Assembly: GCA_037176845.1 (NCBI GenBank)
Contig: JAYKXP010000020.1
Location: 124,001-188,000 of the forward strand
DNA from: Paramarasmius palmivorus
Lineage: Eukaryota > Basidiomycota > Agaricomycetes > Agaricales > Marasmiaceae
Length of the DNA: 64,000 nt
Direction: 5' to 3'
Shown here: positions 53,885 to 63,987 of the stretch, piece by piece
Numbering within the stretch: position 1 is the stretch's first letter
How the letters are laid out: each line of letters opens with the position of its first letter
The notes under the pieces: generated by a model
What the model was told of the DNA's origin: nothing
Seen by the model: the letters and a program-made list of their open reading frames with translations, nothing else
The model's database searches: none
Program-made: the position numbers and the translations under genes

Positions 53885-54083
53885 GGCGGAGCGTTTGGTC
53901 TGGCTCTATTCACCGACGACATCGATCGTCTCTTTCGAGCCCGCTATTTTGCAGAGGAACTCCTCTGCGAGTAGGATGATTCATTCCCCTGGGGAAATGC
54001 ACAGGTGCACGTCGCTAGCTGCGATCAGTGTGGGGCTTCCGGTACTCCATACTTACCTCCTCCTTCGCTTACTTACCATGATG

Positions 54084-55793
54084 TTAAATAGGCCGGATAC
54101 CCACTAAAACCCCAGACTCCCGCGTCCAGTCTCCCGGGAGATTTTTCTCTTCGTATAGAGTGCCTTGCCAGGTTGCTATGACAAGGCCTTTGGAGATCTT
54201 CTTTCTATCCCATTTCTCCCTCGTTTGGATTCTGTCGAAGGTTAGCCGGGTGTCTAAGGTTGCGATGAATCTATTGTGTATCTCGGTCATAGTATGTGAT
54301 TTGTTGTTTCCGTGTTCGATCACTCTCTCATTCCTCAGTTTCCACACTAGATATGCTGCTTCGGTCACTAGGATTCGCCAGAATCTTGTTGTGCCTGCGT
54401 CAAATTTTCCTTCGTGGTTCCTACGTCGGACTAGTCCACTCCCTAGGATTGTTCCTATATCGATCCCGTTCCATCTTTCGGCTCTTTTCATGTTCCATAG
54501 TTCACCAACTAGCCACCATATTTCTTCCTGTCCGGGTTCCTTGCACTCCAGTAATATGTGTTCCATGGTCTCCGGGATCCTGCACGTTTTACACATTTCT
54601 CTGTCTTCTACATTCGTCTTCCCGGCCCAGTATTCTCCGACCATTTGTGCATCATGTATCAGTTTCCACATGAATTGTCTGATTTTCATCGGAATGTCTG
54701 GGCATTTGCATGACTTCCATATTTGAGAGTCGGTTGGCGTTTTCCCGTTCGTGATCGCTACTGCTTGGCGTATCAGTTGTGCGTTACTCTTTGTTTTCCT
54801 TCTGCTTAGTTTTTCGGGGTTCTTCTTCCGTACGCTCCTCATTTTCTGGATACGGATGGCTTTTGTCGCTGTCCTTTGTGTTATTGTTCTGAGTTTGACC
54901 CCAGAGATGGTGTATTGTGCTGGTATCTCAGTATTCATCTCGTCCGCCGTTCCCCTCTCCAATGCTTCGTTGGCTTTCTTTTTAGCTGCGCGGTCACTTT
55001 CGGTTATTGTCTTGTTGTCCACCTGGAGCAGGTACGTCTCCGCTTGCCGCTGTCTTATCTTCGCTACAGTTGTTCTGATTATTTCTCCGTTCTTCACCCC
55101 TATATAGCCTTGTTCTTCCATTTTTTGCCATTTTCCGTCGAGTATTTGTGCTGTGTATTTGGATTCTGTTCGGATGGTGAGTGGCTCTGTTTTATCCGCC
55201 CTGTCTAGTGCGGCCTTGACCCCTAACATTTCGTATAGTTGATTTGTGCTGCCCGGTAGTGTCGAGATCTTCGACTGTTCGCATTCTCCTTTCATTATCG
55301 TCGCCACGGCTCCTTGCACGTTGAAATCGTTGGGGTTTCTACATGCGGTGCCTACGTGTATGATGGTTTCTTCCTCTGATTCGTAGTTCCATTCCAGGGG
55401 AGGAAGTGTATTTGTTGTTTCTCCTTCCGTGAAGATTCTGAATGCATCTGCCAGGTTTCCTTTCGTGGTTATTCGTCCATCGAGGCGGGTCTTATTACCG
55501 TCTGTTCCGCGCTCATCGTGATCGTCTTCTAGGTCATCTGGTTGTAATTTCAGTGGGTTCCATTTTTCTGGGAGAAACGAGAGGAGTTGTTCCGCTCGTT
55601 GGTAGCATTTATTCGGGTTCTTGCATCCCGTTGACTCTCTTACACGTTCACACAGATAGCAGGTGCAGTTCTTCCGGTTCTTGTGGTGCTGGGATCGTTT
55701 TTTCCTGGCTAGGATTTCTGTTTCGTGTACCGTGCGTATTCGGTGGTTGCCCCTCATACAGTGCGCTTCCCGTGAGTTGCATGCTTTCCTCAT
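54084..55793 (-). CDS. LINE-derived protein with RNase H and zf-RVT domains (569 residues)
   Basis: This intact frame matches the C-terminal part of Agaricomycete non-LTR retrotransposon ORF2. A cysteine cluster lies near residues 43-62 (CTCYLCERVRESTGCKNPNK). The RNase H region (about 140-285) has TLPGSTNQLYEMLGVKAALD and TESKYTAQILDGKWQKMEEQ and an end resembling the ADxxAK helix (ESDRAAKKKANEAL). The zinc-binding part (about 350-425) has QIWKSCKCPDIPMKIRQFMW and MCKTCRIPETMEHILLECKE. The first RNase H Asp appears to be Val (HVGTA for DGS) and the DSK Asp is Glu (TESKY), so catalysis is doubtful. No reverse transcriptase lies upstream. It is a 5'-truncated LINE or a co-opted protein. Confidence 0.82.
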   Translation of the reverse strand: MRKACNSREAHCMRGNHRIRTVHETEILARKKRSQHHKNRKNCTCYLCERVRESTGCKNPNKCYQRAEQLLSFLPEKWNPLKLQPDDLEDDHDERGTDGNKTRLDGRITTKGNLADAFRIFTEGETTNTLPPLEWNYESEEETIIHVGTACRNPNDFNVQGAVATIMKGECEQSKISTLPGSTNQLYEMLGVKAALDRADKTEPLTIRTESKYTAQILDGKWQKMEEQGYIGVKNGEIIRTTVAKIRQRQAETYLLQVDNKTITESDRAAKKKANEALERGTADEMNTEIPAQYTISGVKLRTITQRTATKAIRIQKMRSVRKKNPEKLSRRKTKSNAQLIRQAVAITNGKTPTDSQIWKSCKCPDIPMKIRQFMWKLIHDAQMVGEYWAGKTNVEDREMCKTCRIPETMEHILLECKEPGQEEIWWLVGELWNMKRAERWNGIDIGTILGSGLVRRRNHEGKFDAGTTRFWRILVTEAAYLVWKLRNERVIEHGNNKSHTMTEIHNRFIATLDTRLTFDRIQTREKWDRKKISKGLVIATWQGTLYEEKNLPGDWTRESGVLVGIRPI

Positions 55794-57555
55794 TTTTTGA
55801 TCTGCATGTGTGAGGAATGAGTAGGGATCAGAGGCGAATCATGTGAACGATGTAGGTGGAGGTATTGAGGGATAAGGCAGCTGTACAAAGGAGTCTGAGA
55901 AGACATTAGACAGGTTTGAACGAAGGCTGAATGAGAGACTCACTAATTCAATCAGAACTAAACAAACTCAAGCCGTGTCTAGTGGAACCTGATTAGTCTC
56001 CGAAGGTTACGATTGTGAGTCCACCCATACGTTGACTGAGGAAGGCCTGCGTAGGCAAATGTTGAAGGTGTTATAGAGAGGAAGTGGGTGGGACTGGGGC
56101 TGACTGGGGTGTAACAGAACGCGGGTGAAGAAAAGAAATCAAAGTCAACAATGACGTGACCGTTCTGGAATAAATCTTCGGAAGTTACCGAGGAACTGTA
56201 CAGTTGATGGTGGCTTCGGAATTAGCCGATTCCGGACTTAGCGACAACTTTGTTGAAAGTATACGCCTGTATACGCGCGCCGGCGCGTGCCTCGGTACCC
56301 CTTCCAATTCCCTTCCAACGGGCTTAGGAAAGTAGCATCCCTAGAGCTTGCTGTACACTTATGATTGTACTTATATAATAAAACAGAGCAATGTTTAGTA
56401 TGTGATATGCAGAGTATCTTGGCTTGGCCCTCCGAGTCCGTAACCGCCGGATACTCGACTCAACAACTCTTGAAGAAGCTGATATAAATTGGCACAAAGT
56501 AGCACAAAGTGCACTAATTTTTCGTCGCAGGCAACAAAAGGGAACGAACTCGAACAAATTCTCACAAATCTCTTGAACCTACGTGAATTACCGGTTGTTA
56601 GGGTCATTAGCCGAGGTTGCACAAATTCTGCCGAATCCTCATTTTGGGATTTTCCTGATGTACTTAATTGAAAATTCCCAAACGTTCTTCTTCAGCTCAC
56701 AAGATGAACATCTCAATAGCAAAGTTGCGGTCCAGAGGAACAATAGTCTCATACACCTGTCACATGCGTGTGATAGGCTATTAGATGATCGATGTTGGGC
56801 AATCAATGCAGGTAGTGAAGAGGAATGTCACAGTTGGTACAGGGAGTAGTTTGAGTCGATTTTTTCACTTCTGAATAGTGCAACTTCTTGTTTTGGTATG
56901 GGCACTTCGATTGAATGGCTGCACTTCCTGATGCTTTGAAGCTGAGATGTGTTGAACAGCCTGATCCACTCCACCCGCACCGTGATGGTTCAACACCTAC
57001 TTCATGTCATTTCGACTCAGCGGCTGTATCTCTCCGAAGTGCCGCTAAGATATGAATCACAACATGAACCATTGTTTGTTGCCTCGGGAAGCGTCGACAT
57101 GTTTTTCATTGTCTCTGCATCATTAGAGCCAATCCCAGCCTTAGCTGTTGTGAAGACGTCCGAGGTCCAACTTGAATGACCAACACTGATTTTTCTTTCT
57201 TGTTCCGGAACCCTTTGATTTCGAAGACTGCCAATGCAATGCGATTAGGGTCACTGCACACCAACGAAGTTGCGAGAACCCCTCTTTTCAAGACAAACTT
57301 TCCGTGCGTCCAATAACAACATGCTTGCCAAAGCATCGAGGACAATCTATTTCGTATCTTCTCATTTCTGTTTTGAATGAAGGGCGAGTGGTTGGCGAGT
57401 GGACGCAGAGTCAAATTGGGCAATTATAATAGTACTTGGTTTTTACACTTGGTATAAGCTAAGAGATACCTCTATGTCCTTGCTGCTAATTTCTCAGTGT
57501 TGCTTTAACGCTGGAGTAGCGTTGGAGTAGCGTTGTTTCAACGTAGGATCATGAC
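55794..57555. other. non-coding interior of the TIR element
   Basis: About 1.8 kb lies upstream of the LINE-derived frame. A minus-strand frame at 57106-57423 (NRIALAVFEIKGFRNKKEKS) looks slightly protein-like. Short tandem GTAGCGTTG repeats lie near 57510-57540. A GC-rich palindromic spot (CGCGCGCCGGCGCG, 56274-56287) is present. The LINE's 5' end could not be placed. Confidence 0.35.
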
Positions 57556-57659
57556 GCCGTTGATAATGCCGTGGGATGGCCGAGCGGCACATCAATTCCC
57601 ACGGAGGGGGGGGGTCGAACATAGTCCATATTACCGCTTGCTCGCTTGCGCACCCCTTG
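57556..57659 (-). repeat. right terminal inverted repeat (104 bp)
   Basis: This is the inverted copy of 53736-53838, one base longer in the G/C run. It ends CGCACCCCTTG before the target duplication. Confidence 0.9.
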
Positions 57660-57667
57660 TTGAGATC
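57660..57667. repeat. 8-bp target-site duplication, right
   Basis: TTGAGATC directly follows the right inverted repeat and is identical to 53728-53735. Confidence 0.85.
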
Positions 57668-57940
57668 AGGGCCAAGTTCGTAGACTATGTTTGTCTCGCA
57701 GCCTGCAGGCATTCTAGACTTGCTTACACCTACTTCTTATAGCGAGCCCTTCGCATGACACCACATTGGGAGGTCGCCCTCGTGAAAGCACCTCTTATCG
57801 ATTTTTGCGACCAACAAGAAAGATGTTACATTCAACGAGTGATCATGATGGACGTTGTAGGAAAACAAAGCCGATTTGACGCGAATTATATATGTACCAG
57901 AACGTGTAAAAGAAAAAAGCTGGTCACGACCAGCATCTGA
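57668..57940. repeat. duplicated 3' flank of family-P copy 3
   Basis: This sequence is recognisably related to 63190-63457 (for example GATGGACGTTGTxGGAAAACAAA, AAGCTGGTCACGACCA and GCATTCTAGAC/GCATTTTAGAC). It shows that copies 3 and 4 arose by duplication of the gene with about 300 bp of 3' flank. Confidence 0.65.
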
Positions 57941-58481
57941 TCAAGCGTTGCTCAAGTACTCACCGGCACCTGTCCGGGAACCCAACTTTGGATGAAGAAA
58001 CCACTGCGCATCCACCTCAAACTTCAATTCTCTCCTCAACTTTTCCATTTTCTCCGCACAAGGGACCGCAGACACTGGGATACCAATCGTTGGGAAATGT
58101 CTAGACCAAACCATATACGACGTGTCACCCGTCACAAAATTCACCTCAGGTATCATACCGAGTCTTTCGCACGTTTCGAGTACCGCCTTATACCGTGAGG
58201 CCAAGTCGCGTTTGTGAGGAGGTAAGGATTGTTCGTATGCATGAAAGAGTTCGTCGGTGAGGTGATACCCCCAGATGCAGAATTTGTCGGATAGGTGGTC
58301 TGGGATAGGTGGGGCAGGTTGTGTTTCTGTGAATCTTTGGGGTGTTAGAACTTTGCGCGTATTGGCCATGGGGGTGGAAAGGTACTGTGACTTACGGGGT
58401 GCCATCGTTGGGAAAGAGAGCTAGAAATCCTTGGTAGACTCGGTCCAGCGATTCTGCTGTGGGGATTTGAAAGGGCATCAT
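57941..58481 (-). CDS. unknown protein, family P copy 3
   Basis: ATG 58481 reads MMPFQIPTAESLDRVYQGFL, ALFPNDGTP. The intron (GTAAGTCACAG..AAAG) joins FTETQPAPPIPDHLSDKFCI. It continues WGYHLTDELFHAYEQSLPPH, ERLGMIPEVNFVTGDT, SYMVWSRHFPTIGIPVSAVP and FEVDAQWFLHPKLGSR. It then ends TGAGEYLSNA, a different tail from copies 2 and 4. PDQ, present in the other copies, is missing from GDTSYM. Otherwise it is closest to copies 2 and 4. Confidence 0.68.
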
Positions 58482-58737
58482 GGTCCTAAAGAGACTTGCT
58501 GTACGCTTAAGCGCCCTGTCAGGGGTCTTCTGGAGTTGGGAAAGAGAGCTTGTGTTGTCGAGTGTGGAAGCTCAAGCGCTCAAGTGCGACAGGTATTATG
58601 TCAGCAATTCGGCCGTAAGTTCGCAAATTTAAAAAAGCTTGTGTATTGTGTATTGTACAGCTGCAGGGTATCGTGTCTATGTCTAGATACAATAAGTGAT
58701 AGAATAAAAGTACGAAAACATTGACAACTCACCACTG

Positions 58738-60212
58738 TCATAACCGGCTCTTCGTCACCTTTGACAAGAACGTATCTATCGTCGACCAATAGTTTGGTTT
58801 TACCCATGTATCAGCTGTCTCATGCATGAGTGAGGAGTGCCATGATATATATCGAGCAACAACTTCACCATGTGTGCCCCCAGGTATACTCTTAAACACA
58901 TCCATATTCGGCCTCTCCTCATCCTTCCCATCTTCCTCACCATCTTCATCCTCCTTCTCCTCACTATCACCCCCAGACCTCACCAAAAACCTCTTCCAAC
59001 CCCCAACATCAGCTTTCCTCTGATTCTCCGGCCTTCTTCTCTGTTGCGCAATATCCCACAACTCCTTCATCTGTTTCGCGGGTACCACTTCATCATCCGT
59101 CCCACTAAACATCAATATCGGTGTCTTCCCCGGGATACCCCGGATGCGTTTGTGGGATTCCCATTTTTGGTGGATGAAGATGATGAGGTGCCGGAGGCCG
59201 GGGATGTCTTGGACTACGGCGGGGATGGATAGGAAGGTGTTTTCGATTATTAGGGCGGTTATCTGTTTTTTTTGGGGTGTTAGTGTGTTTTTAGTGTGTG
59301 TATGGTTCTTAGGTGTGTAGAATGGGGTGTTTTGGGGGCTGGGGAAACGCACCTTGTGGGGGTTTCGATGTGTGAGGTCGATGGCTACGGCGCCTCCTAG
59401 GGAGTGGCCGTGCAGGATCTGGGTGCATGTGGTGGTGAGTGAGGAGACGGTTAGGTGAGGTGGATTGGGTACGCACTATGGGTCGTTTGGAGAGTTCAGG
59501 GTGTGCGAGGACGTATTCTAATGCGGCTTGAGAGTCTTTTTGTAGGCCTTCGAGTATATGTTAGCGAAGTCACAGTGTCGAGAGAAAGGAACATACCTTT
59601 CTCTGATGGTGTGCCTTGGGAATGTCCGTACCTAATAGTAAATAAGAGTCAGACAGTGAAAAGGAAAGGAAGAGCGGCTGACCCTCTATAAGACACCAAC
59701 AAAACATCACACCCCAATTCTACGAATTTCGATCCTGAAAACGCGTGATGCCAGATATGATAACCGTTTCCGTGGAACATGATTACTGTTGCGCGTGGAG
59801 CTTTGCCTTTGCCCTATGTCGAATCCGAAGTTAGAGGCGGAATGCGTGCAACGAGGCAAATGACATGTTTACTGCGGATGAAGGAGAGTCCGTGCTAAGT
59901 CGGCTACGTCGATTAGCCCTTAAAAGAATACATTTGAGTGTTTTCCTGTCTGAAGTAACAATATCGACGTCTTCGTAAGGGAGATCCGAAGGAAAGTCGT
60001 AGTTTGCGACTGGGGACCGGGTGCACGTAAGCCGGGAGTCGGGGTGAAGGGGCAGGGGACGTACGTCGTTCTTCCCGAGATTCAAAAGCTGAAGGATATA
60101 TAAGCAGGATTTGACCGTGCCGGATGAGCTGTTGAATAACGTTGAGATGGTGGTTCTGGGGTCTGGAGCGTGGACTCACCTTGCCAAAGACTGTTAGGGC
60201 TCCTGGGGCCAT
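58738..60212 (-). CDS. BEM46/ABHD13-type alpha/beta hydrolase
   Basis: This is a membrane-anchored serine hydrolase of the Bem46 family. ATG 60212 reads MAPGALTVFGK and an intron leads to LIRHGQILLIYPSAFESREE, the usual N-terminal anchor region. Later exons give DFPSDLPYEDVDIVTSDRKT, ATVIMFHGNGYHIWHHAFSG, VLLVSYRGYGHSQGTPSEKG, the nucleophile elbow LHGHSLGGAVAIDL, TALIIENTFLSIPAVVQDI, PILMFSGTDDEVVPAKQM (catalytic Asp) and IPGGTHGEVVARYISWHSSL (catalytic His). About 50 charged residues (SGGDSEEKEDEDGEEDGKDE) are inserted between the Asp and His blocks. Six introns were inferred. Stop TGA lies at 58738. The substrate is unknown; related proteins affect cell polarity and ascospore or hyphal growth. 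Confidence 0.88.
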
Positions 60213-60615
60213 GCAAGATTGGAAAGTAGAAAAGAAGGGGAGAAGAAGTGGGATGACAGGACCGCAGCAATGAATCGAATCCAAAAGAATGAAGGCGTCA
60301 CACTGACACTGATCTCGAGAAGAACATGAACATTGACGTTGTCCGTTGTCTGTAGCATGTTCGGGATAAGGGCGCTTACCATGCCAGGCCCTGGGAGAAT
60401 GACCGCATGCCGTTTCAGTGCCGTGCCGACTCCGCCTTCCTTTCCTTCTTTGTTCCATCTCGCGTCGCAACATGGATGTTCCCCCGCCGTCGCGCTTATC
60501 GACCATGGTTTTTGTATGGTGCATCTCAAGCCCAGTGTGCCGAACATAACTCGGTATATAAGGGCTCTCATATCGTGTGTTTCAGTCACTTTTCTCTCGT
60601 CCCGTTTTCTCGCTC
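60213..60615. promoter_or_regulatory. 0.4-kb shared promoter of BEM46-like and MFS genes
   Basis: The divergent starts are at 60212 (minus) and 60616 (plus). A TATATAA-like site (GGTATATAAGG, about 60551-60561) lies 60 bases before the MFS start and may be its TATA box. The pyrimidine-rich stretch 60586-60612 is typical of a leader. Confidence 0.55.
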
Positions 60616-62868
60616 ATGCCTTCAGAACCTCTAGAAGCAGAATTCGCTCGTCCCCCTGCTCTTTCAAGCGAACAAGAAGAGGAGCTACGTGTTCTTGGTC
60701 AAGAGCATGGTGCCTTGCAACTATCTCATGCTCACGAGTTGTCGAGAAGAAGCACGGAGCATACGCTTGCGAATCTCGAAAGATCTTATACGCGTCAGGG
60801 TATACATGTTGTGGAGTTTGAGAAGGGCAAACGAGAGGATCCTAGGGAGTGGAGTCGTTGGAGGAAGTGGTATGTTTGGATTTTGCGTTGGCCTTATCTG
60901 TTGCTTACGCGTTGTTGTAGGTATGTGACCCTTACGACGGCGTTTCTTTGTACAGCAGCAGCGTTGGGGAGTTCGATTATTACTGGAGAGTGAGTAACGC
61001 GACTTTTTTTCGTTCTACGTCTGTTTAACATCTGTTCATAGTATGGAAGGCCCAACGAGAGACCTCCACACTTCCCAAGAAATTGTCAACTTGACGGTTA
61101 CTTGTTTCGTCATCGGTTTCGGTATTGGGTGAGTTCCTTACCCTTCACCCTTTACCCTGCTTGGACTCGGTGCTCACAACCTTCGTAGACCTCTATTCTT
61201 CGCTCCTTTATCTGAAGTATCCGGCCGTCGACTCCCATACTGCCTAAGCATATTTTTCTTCTTCATATTCACACTCCCAAGCGCATTAGCCAAGAACGCC
61301 GCAACGCTCGTTGTTGGAAGGCAGATTGCGGGGTTGGCGGCGTCTGCGCCGATTTGTAATGTCGGTGGAAGGTGAGTTGTCGTTCAGTGTGCAGAAAGGT
61401 TGGTGTTGGGTGCTGATGGGTTTTTGGGTGCTAGTGTGGCGGATGTGTGGGCGATTGAGGAGCGTGGCCTACCTATGGCAACATTCTCCTTTGCGATATT
61501 GTAAGTGTGACGTGCTGCTTGTTTTCGATAGACCACTAAAGAGTTTTCGTTGTGTGGTTAGTTTGGGACCAGTCCTAGGCCCACTTATCGGCGGCTGGAT
61601 CGGCGAGAGGGCCGGCTGGCGATGGATCTGTGAGTCAAATAGTGGATTAACAGATAATCCCTCGACTTATCCACCTTATAGATTGGGTCCTATTCATCTT
61701 CAGCGGCCTTTGCTTTATGCTCACTTTAGTGATGCCTGAAACCCTAGCCACTGCTCTTCTCCGTAAAAAAGCAAAAAAGCTCCGCGAGGAAACAGGAGAC
61801 GACAAGTACCGGACTATCGAGGAATTGGAGAGTCCGCCTTTTAAGGAGATGATGAAGACGGCGCTAGGGAGGCCGTTGGTGATGTTGTTTACGGAGCCTA
61901 TTTTGGCGTTTATGACTATATGTGAGTTACTTCGCTTGTAACTGCATCCCCTGCTAACAGCTATATATCAAGATCTTTCATTTGTATACAGCATCTTGTG
62001 TAGGTGTTCATTTCATATCTTTTTGGGATCACCACGCGCTGACCAGGTGCTTTGCTTTAGATCTCCTGTTTTTCGCCTTCCCGATAGCGTTTGAGGAAGT
62101 ACGTGGGTTTGGGTTGGGTATGACGGGTGTTACGTTTGTTAGTGTTATGGTGTGTGTCTTTTACCACAATCTCAACCTACCACCATCCACCACCACCACA
62201 ATCACCGCTCACTCACGCGTTCTTTTGGTAGATCGGCATCACACTCGCCATGCTTGTCATGCCCCTCCAAGAGAAGATATACGCTCATTACACCAAATTT
62301 GGGACATACCCTGAAGCGAGGTTGTTTCCGATGATGCTTGGGGCGATGTATGTTCCGCCACTTTTCCACTGTACGATCTGCTAATTAGATAATGTTCCAA
62401 CTAGTTTATTGCCCTCCGCGCTTTTCGTATTCGCATTCACAGGCGCCTACGGGCACGTCCACTGGATAGGTTCGTCTTCCACTTCCACTTCCACCTTCAA
62501 CTCCACTCACCCCGAAATCTAAAGGCCCCTGCATAGCAGGCTTCATGTTCGGCTTCGCCCTAATCCTCTTATACATCTCGGGAAACTCCTACATCGTCGA
62601 TTGTTATAGCGACTACGCTGCTTCGGCTATAGCGGCAAAGACGTTGGTGAGGTCGGAGATTGGTGCAATGGTACCGCTTTATGTGACGCAGATGTTCCAT
62701 AATATGGGATTCCAGTATGCGGGGTTGTTGCTTGCGCTTGTGGGGGTGGGGATTGCGCCGATTCCGTTTGTGTTTTATAGGTATGGGGAGGGGGTGAGAG
62801 GGAGGAGTGGGAGGGCGACGCAGATGGTTAGGAGGACGGAGAAAGAGAGTAATTTAGAGTCTATCTAG
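60616..62868 (+). CDS. MFS transporter, DHA1 drug:H+ antiporter type
   Basis: This is a plasma-membrane major-facilitator exporter of the Tpo1/Flu1-like group. ATG 60616 reads MPSEPLEAEFARPPALSSEQ. A cytosolic N-terminus holds the family box REDPREWSRWRKWYVTLTTA. Then come TRDLHTSQEIVNLTVTCFVI, the motif-A block GPLFFAPLSEVSGRRLPYC, AGLAASAPICNVGGSVADVW and FLGPVLGPLIGGWIGERAGW. A central cytosolic loop has LRKKAKKLREETGDDKYRT. The second half includes MTIYLSFVYSILYLLFFAFP and FALILLYISGNSYIVDCYSD. It ends RTEKESNLESI at 62868. About ten short introns were inferred. Twelve membrane segments can be accounted for. The substrate is unknown. Confidence 0.9.
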
Positions 62869-63457
62869 AGATGCACTTGGTTAGATTTAGAGGAGCTAGA
62901 ACTAGAACTAGAGTACTCTACTCATACATATTAGATTCCCATAATAATAGAACTCGGATTCTTTTTCTAATTCCTAAGATAAGTTGGGCAGGAGCGAATC
63001 CGACTCAATAAGCGCCCGTCACGAAAGCTCGCTGGATCCGTTCAATTGCAAAGTCTTTTGCAGATTCTCTTCCACTATCACCATTGGCATCTCCGCGGAA
63101 CCCCTTGTAACTTCAGATTTAGAACCTCGAGAGCGATGCGGATTTCTATAGTTTTGGTTGCTTCGCGGTCGGGATGTGGTTTCGTGGCCATGGTTGTCTC
63201 GCAGGCATTTTAGACCTGTACTTACTTGCTTGTCATCGTCATAGAAAGGCTGACCAGGCCTACTTCTTATACCATGCAAGCTCTTCGCATGTCACCGCAT
63301 TGAGAGTGAAAGCAAGTCCATCGATTTACGACCGACTTAATTTCTGGACAGAAAAAAAAAGCTACGTTAAACAAGTGCATTCACCGATGGACGTTGTGGA
63401 AAAACAAAACCGATTTAACGTCAGGACGCGTACAAAGAAAAAAAAAAACAAAGCTGG
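62869..63457. other. intergenic; contains the duplicated 3' flank of family-P copy 4
   Basis: From about 63190 the sequence is related to 57690-57940 and in part to 52540-52660, with A-runs at 63352-63360 and 63438-63449. The left part is AT-rich 3' flank of the MFS gene. Confidence 0.45.
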
Positions 63458-63987
63458 TCACGACCAATCTACTTTCCGAGAACCCAACATTGGATGAAGA
63501 TACCACTGCGCATCCACCTCAAACTTCAATTCTCTTTTCAACTTTTCCATTTTCTCCGCACAAGGCACCGCAGACGCTGGTATACCAATCGTTGGGTCAG
63601 GGAAATGTCTAGACCAAATCATATACGACTGATCTGGCGTATCACCCGTTACAAAGTCCACCTCAGGTCTCATACCGAGTCTTTCGCACGTCTCAAGTAC
63701 TGCCCTATACCGTGAGGCCAAGTCGCGTTTGTGGGATGATGATGGAGGTAGGGAATGTTCGTAGGCATAGAAGAGTTCGTCGGTGAGGTGATACCCCCAG
63801 ACGCAAAATTTGTCGGATAGTTGGTCTGGAATAGGTGCAGGTTGCATTTCTGTGAATCTAGCTGGGGTGTTAGCGTGGTGGATTTTAAGGTGACAAATTT
63901 GAAGGACACTTACGGGGTGCCATCGTTAGGAAAGAGAGCTAGAAATCCTTGATAGACTCGGTCCAGCGATTCAGCTGTATGAATCAT
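63458..63987 (-). CDS. unknown protein, family P copy 4
   Basis: ATG 63987 reads MIHTAESLDRVYQGFLALFP, NDGTP. The intron (GTAAGTGTCC..GCTAG) leads to FTEMQPAPIPDQLSDKFCVW. It continues GYHLTDELFYAYEHSLPPSS, ERLGMRPEVDFVTGDTPDQS, YMIWSRHFPDPTIGIPASAV and FEVDAQWYLHPMLGSRKVDW, with a stop at 63458. Small insertions (SSS in the middle, DP before TIGIP) set it apart. The gene is complete within the window, with 13 bases to spare. Confidence 0.68.

Larger units (their letters stand above)
53736..57659. mobile_element. hAT-like TIR element (3924 bp) with a nested LINE-derived gene
   Basis: The ends are inverted repeats of about 103 bp, identical except for one base in a C-run, starting CAAGGGGTGCGCAAGCG. 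Both sides are flanked by TTGAGATC (53728-53735 and 57660-57667), a perfect 8-bp target duplication. An 8-bp duplication and a CA-GGGGTG start are features of hAT elements; such long inverted repeats are less usual. No transposase is encoded. The inside carries a 27-base T-run (the poly(A) tail of a minus-strand insertion) and an intact LINE-derived frame. Confidence 0.85.

Noticed and set aside
54160..55208. Hydrophobic plus-strand frames (118-188 codons) that could suggest a membrane protein
   Set aside because: They are the complement of the LINE-derived RNase H/zf-RVT frame; the hydrophobic look is a by-product of its Glu/Lys-rich codons.
57556..57620. A tRNA-like look (GATGGCCGAGCGG) suggesting a Leu/Ser tRNA gene
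   Set aside because: No anticodon or T arm follows, the match is only to the D-arm consensus, and the same bases occur in the other inverted repeat as part of the TIR.
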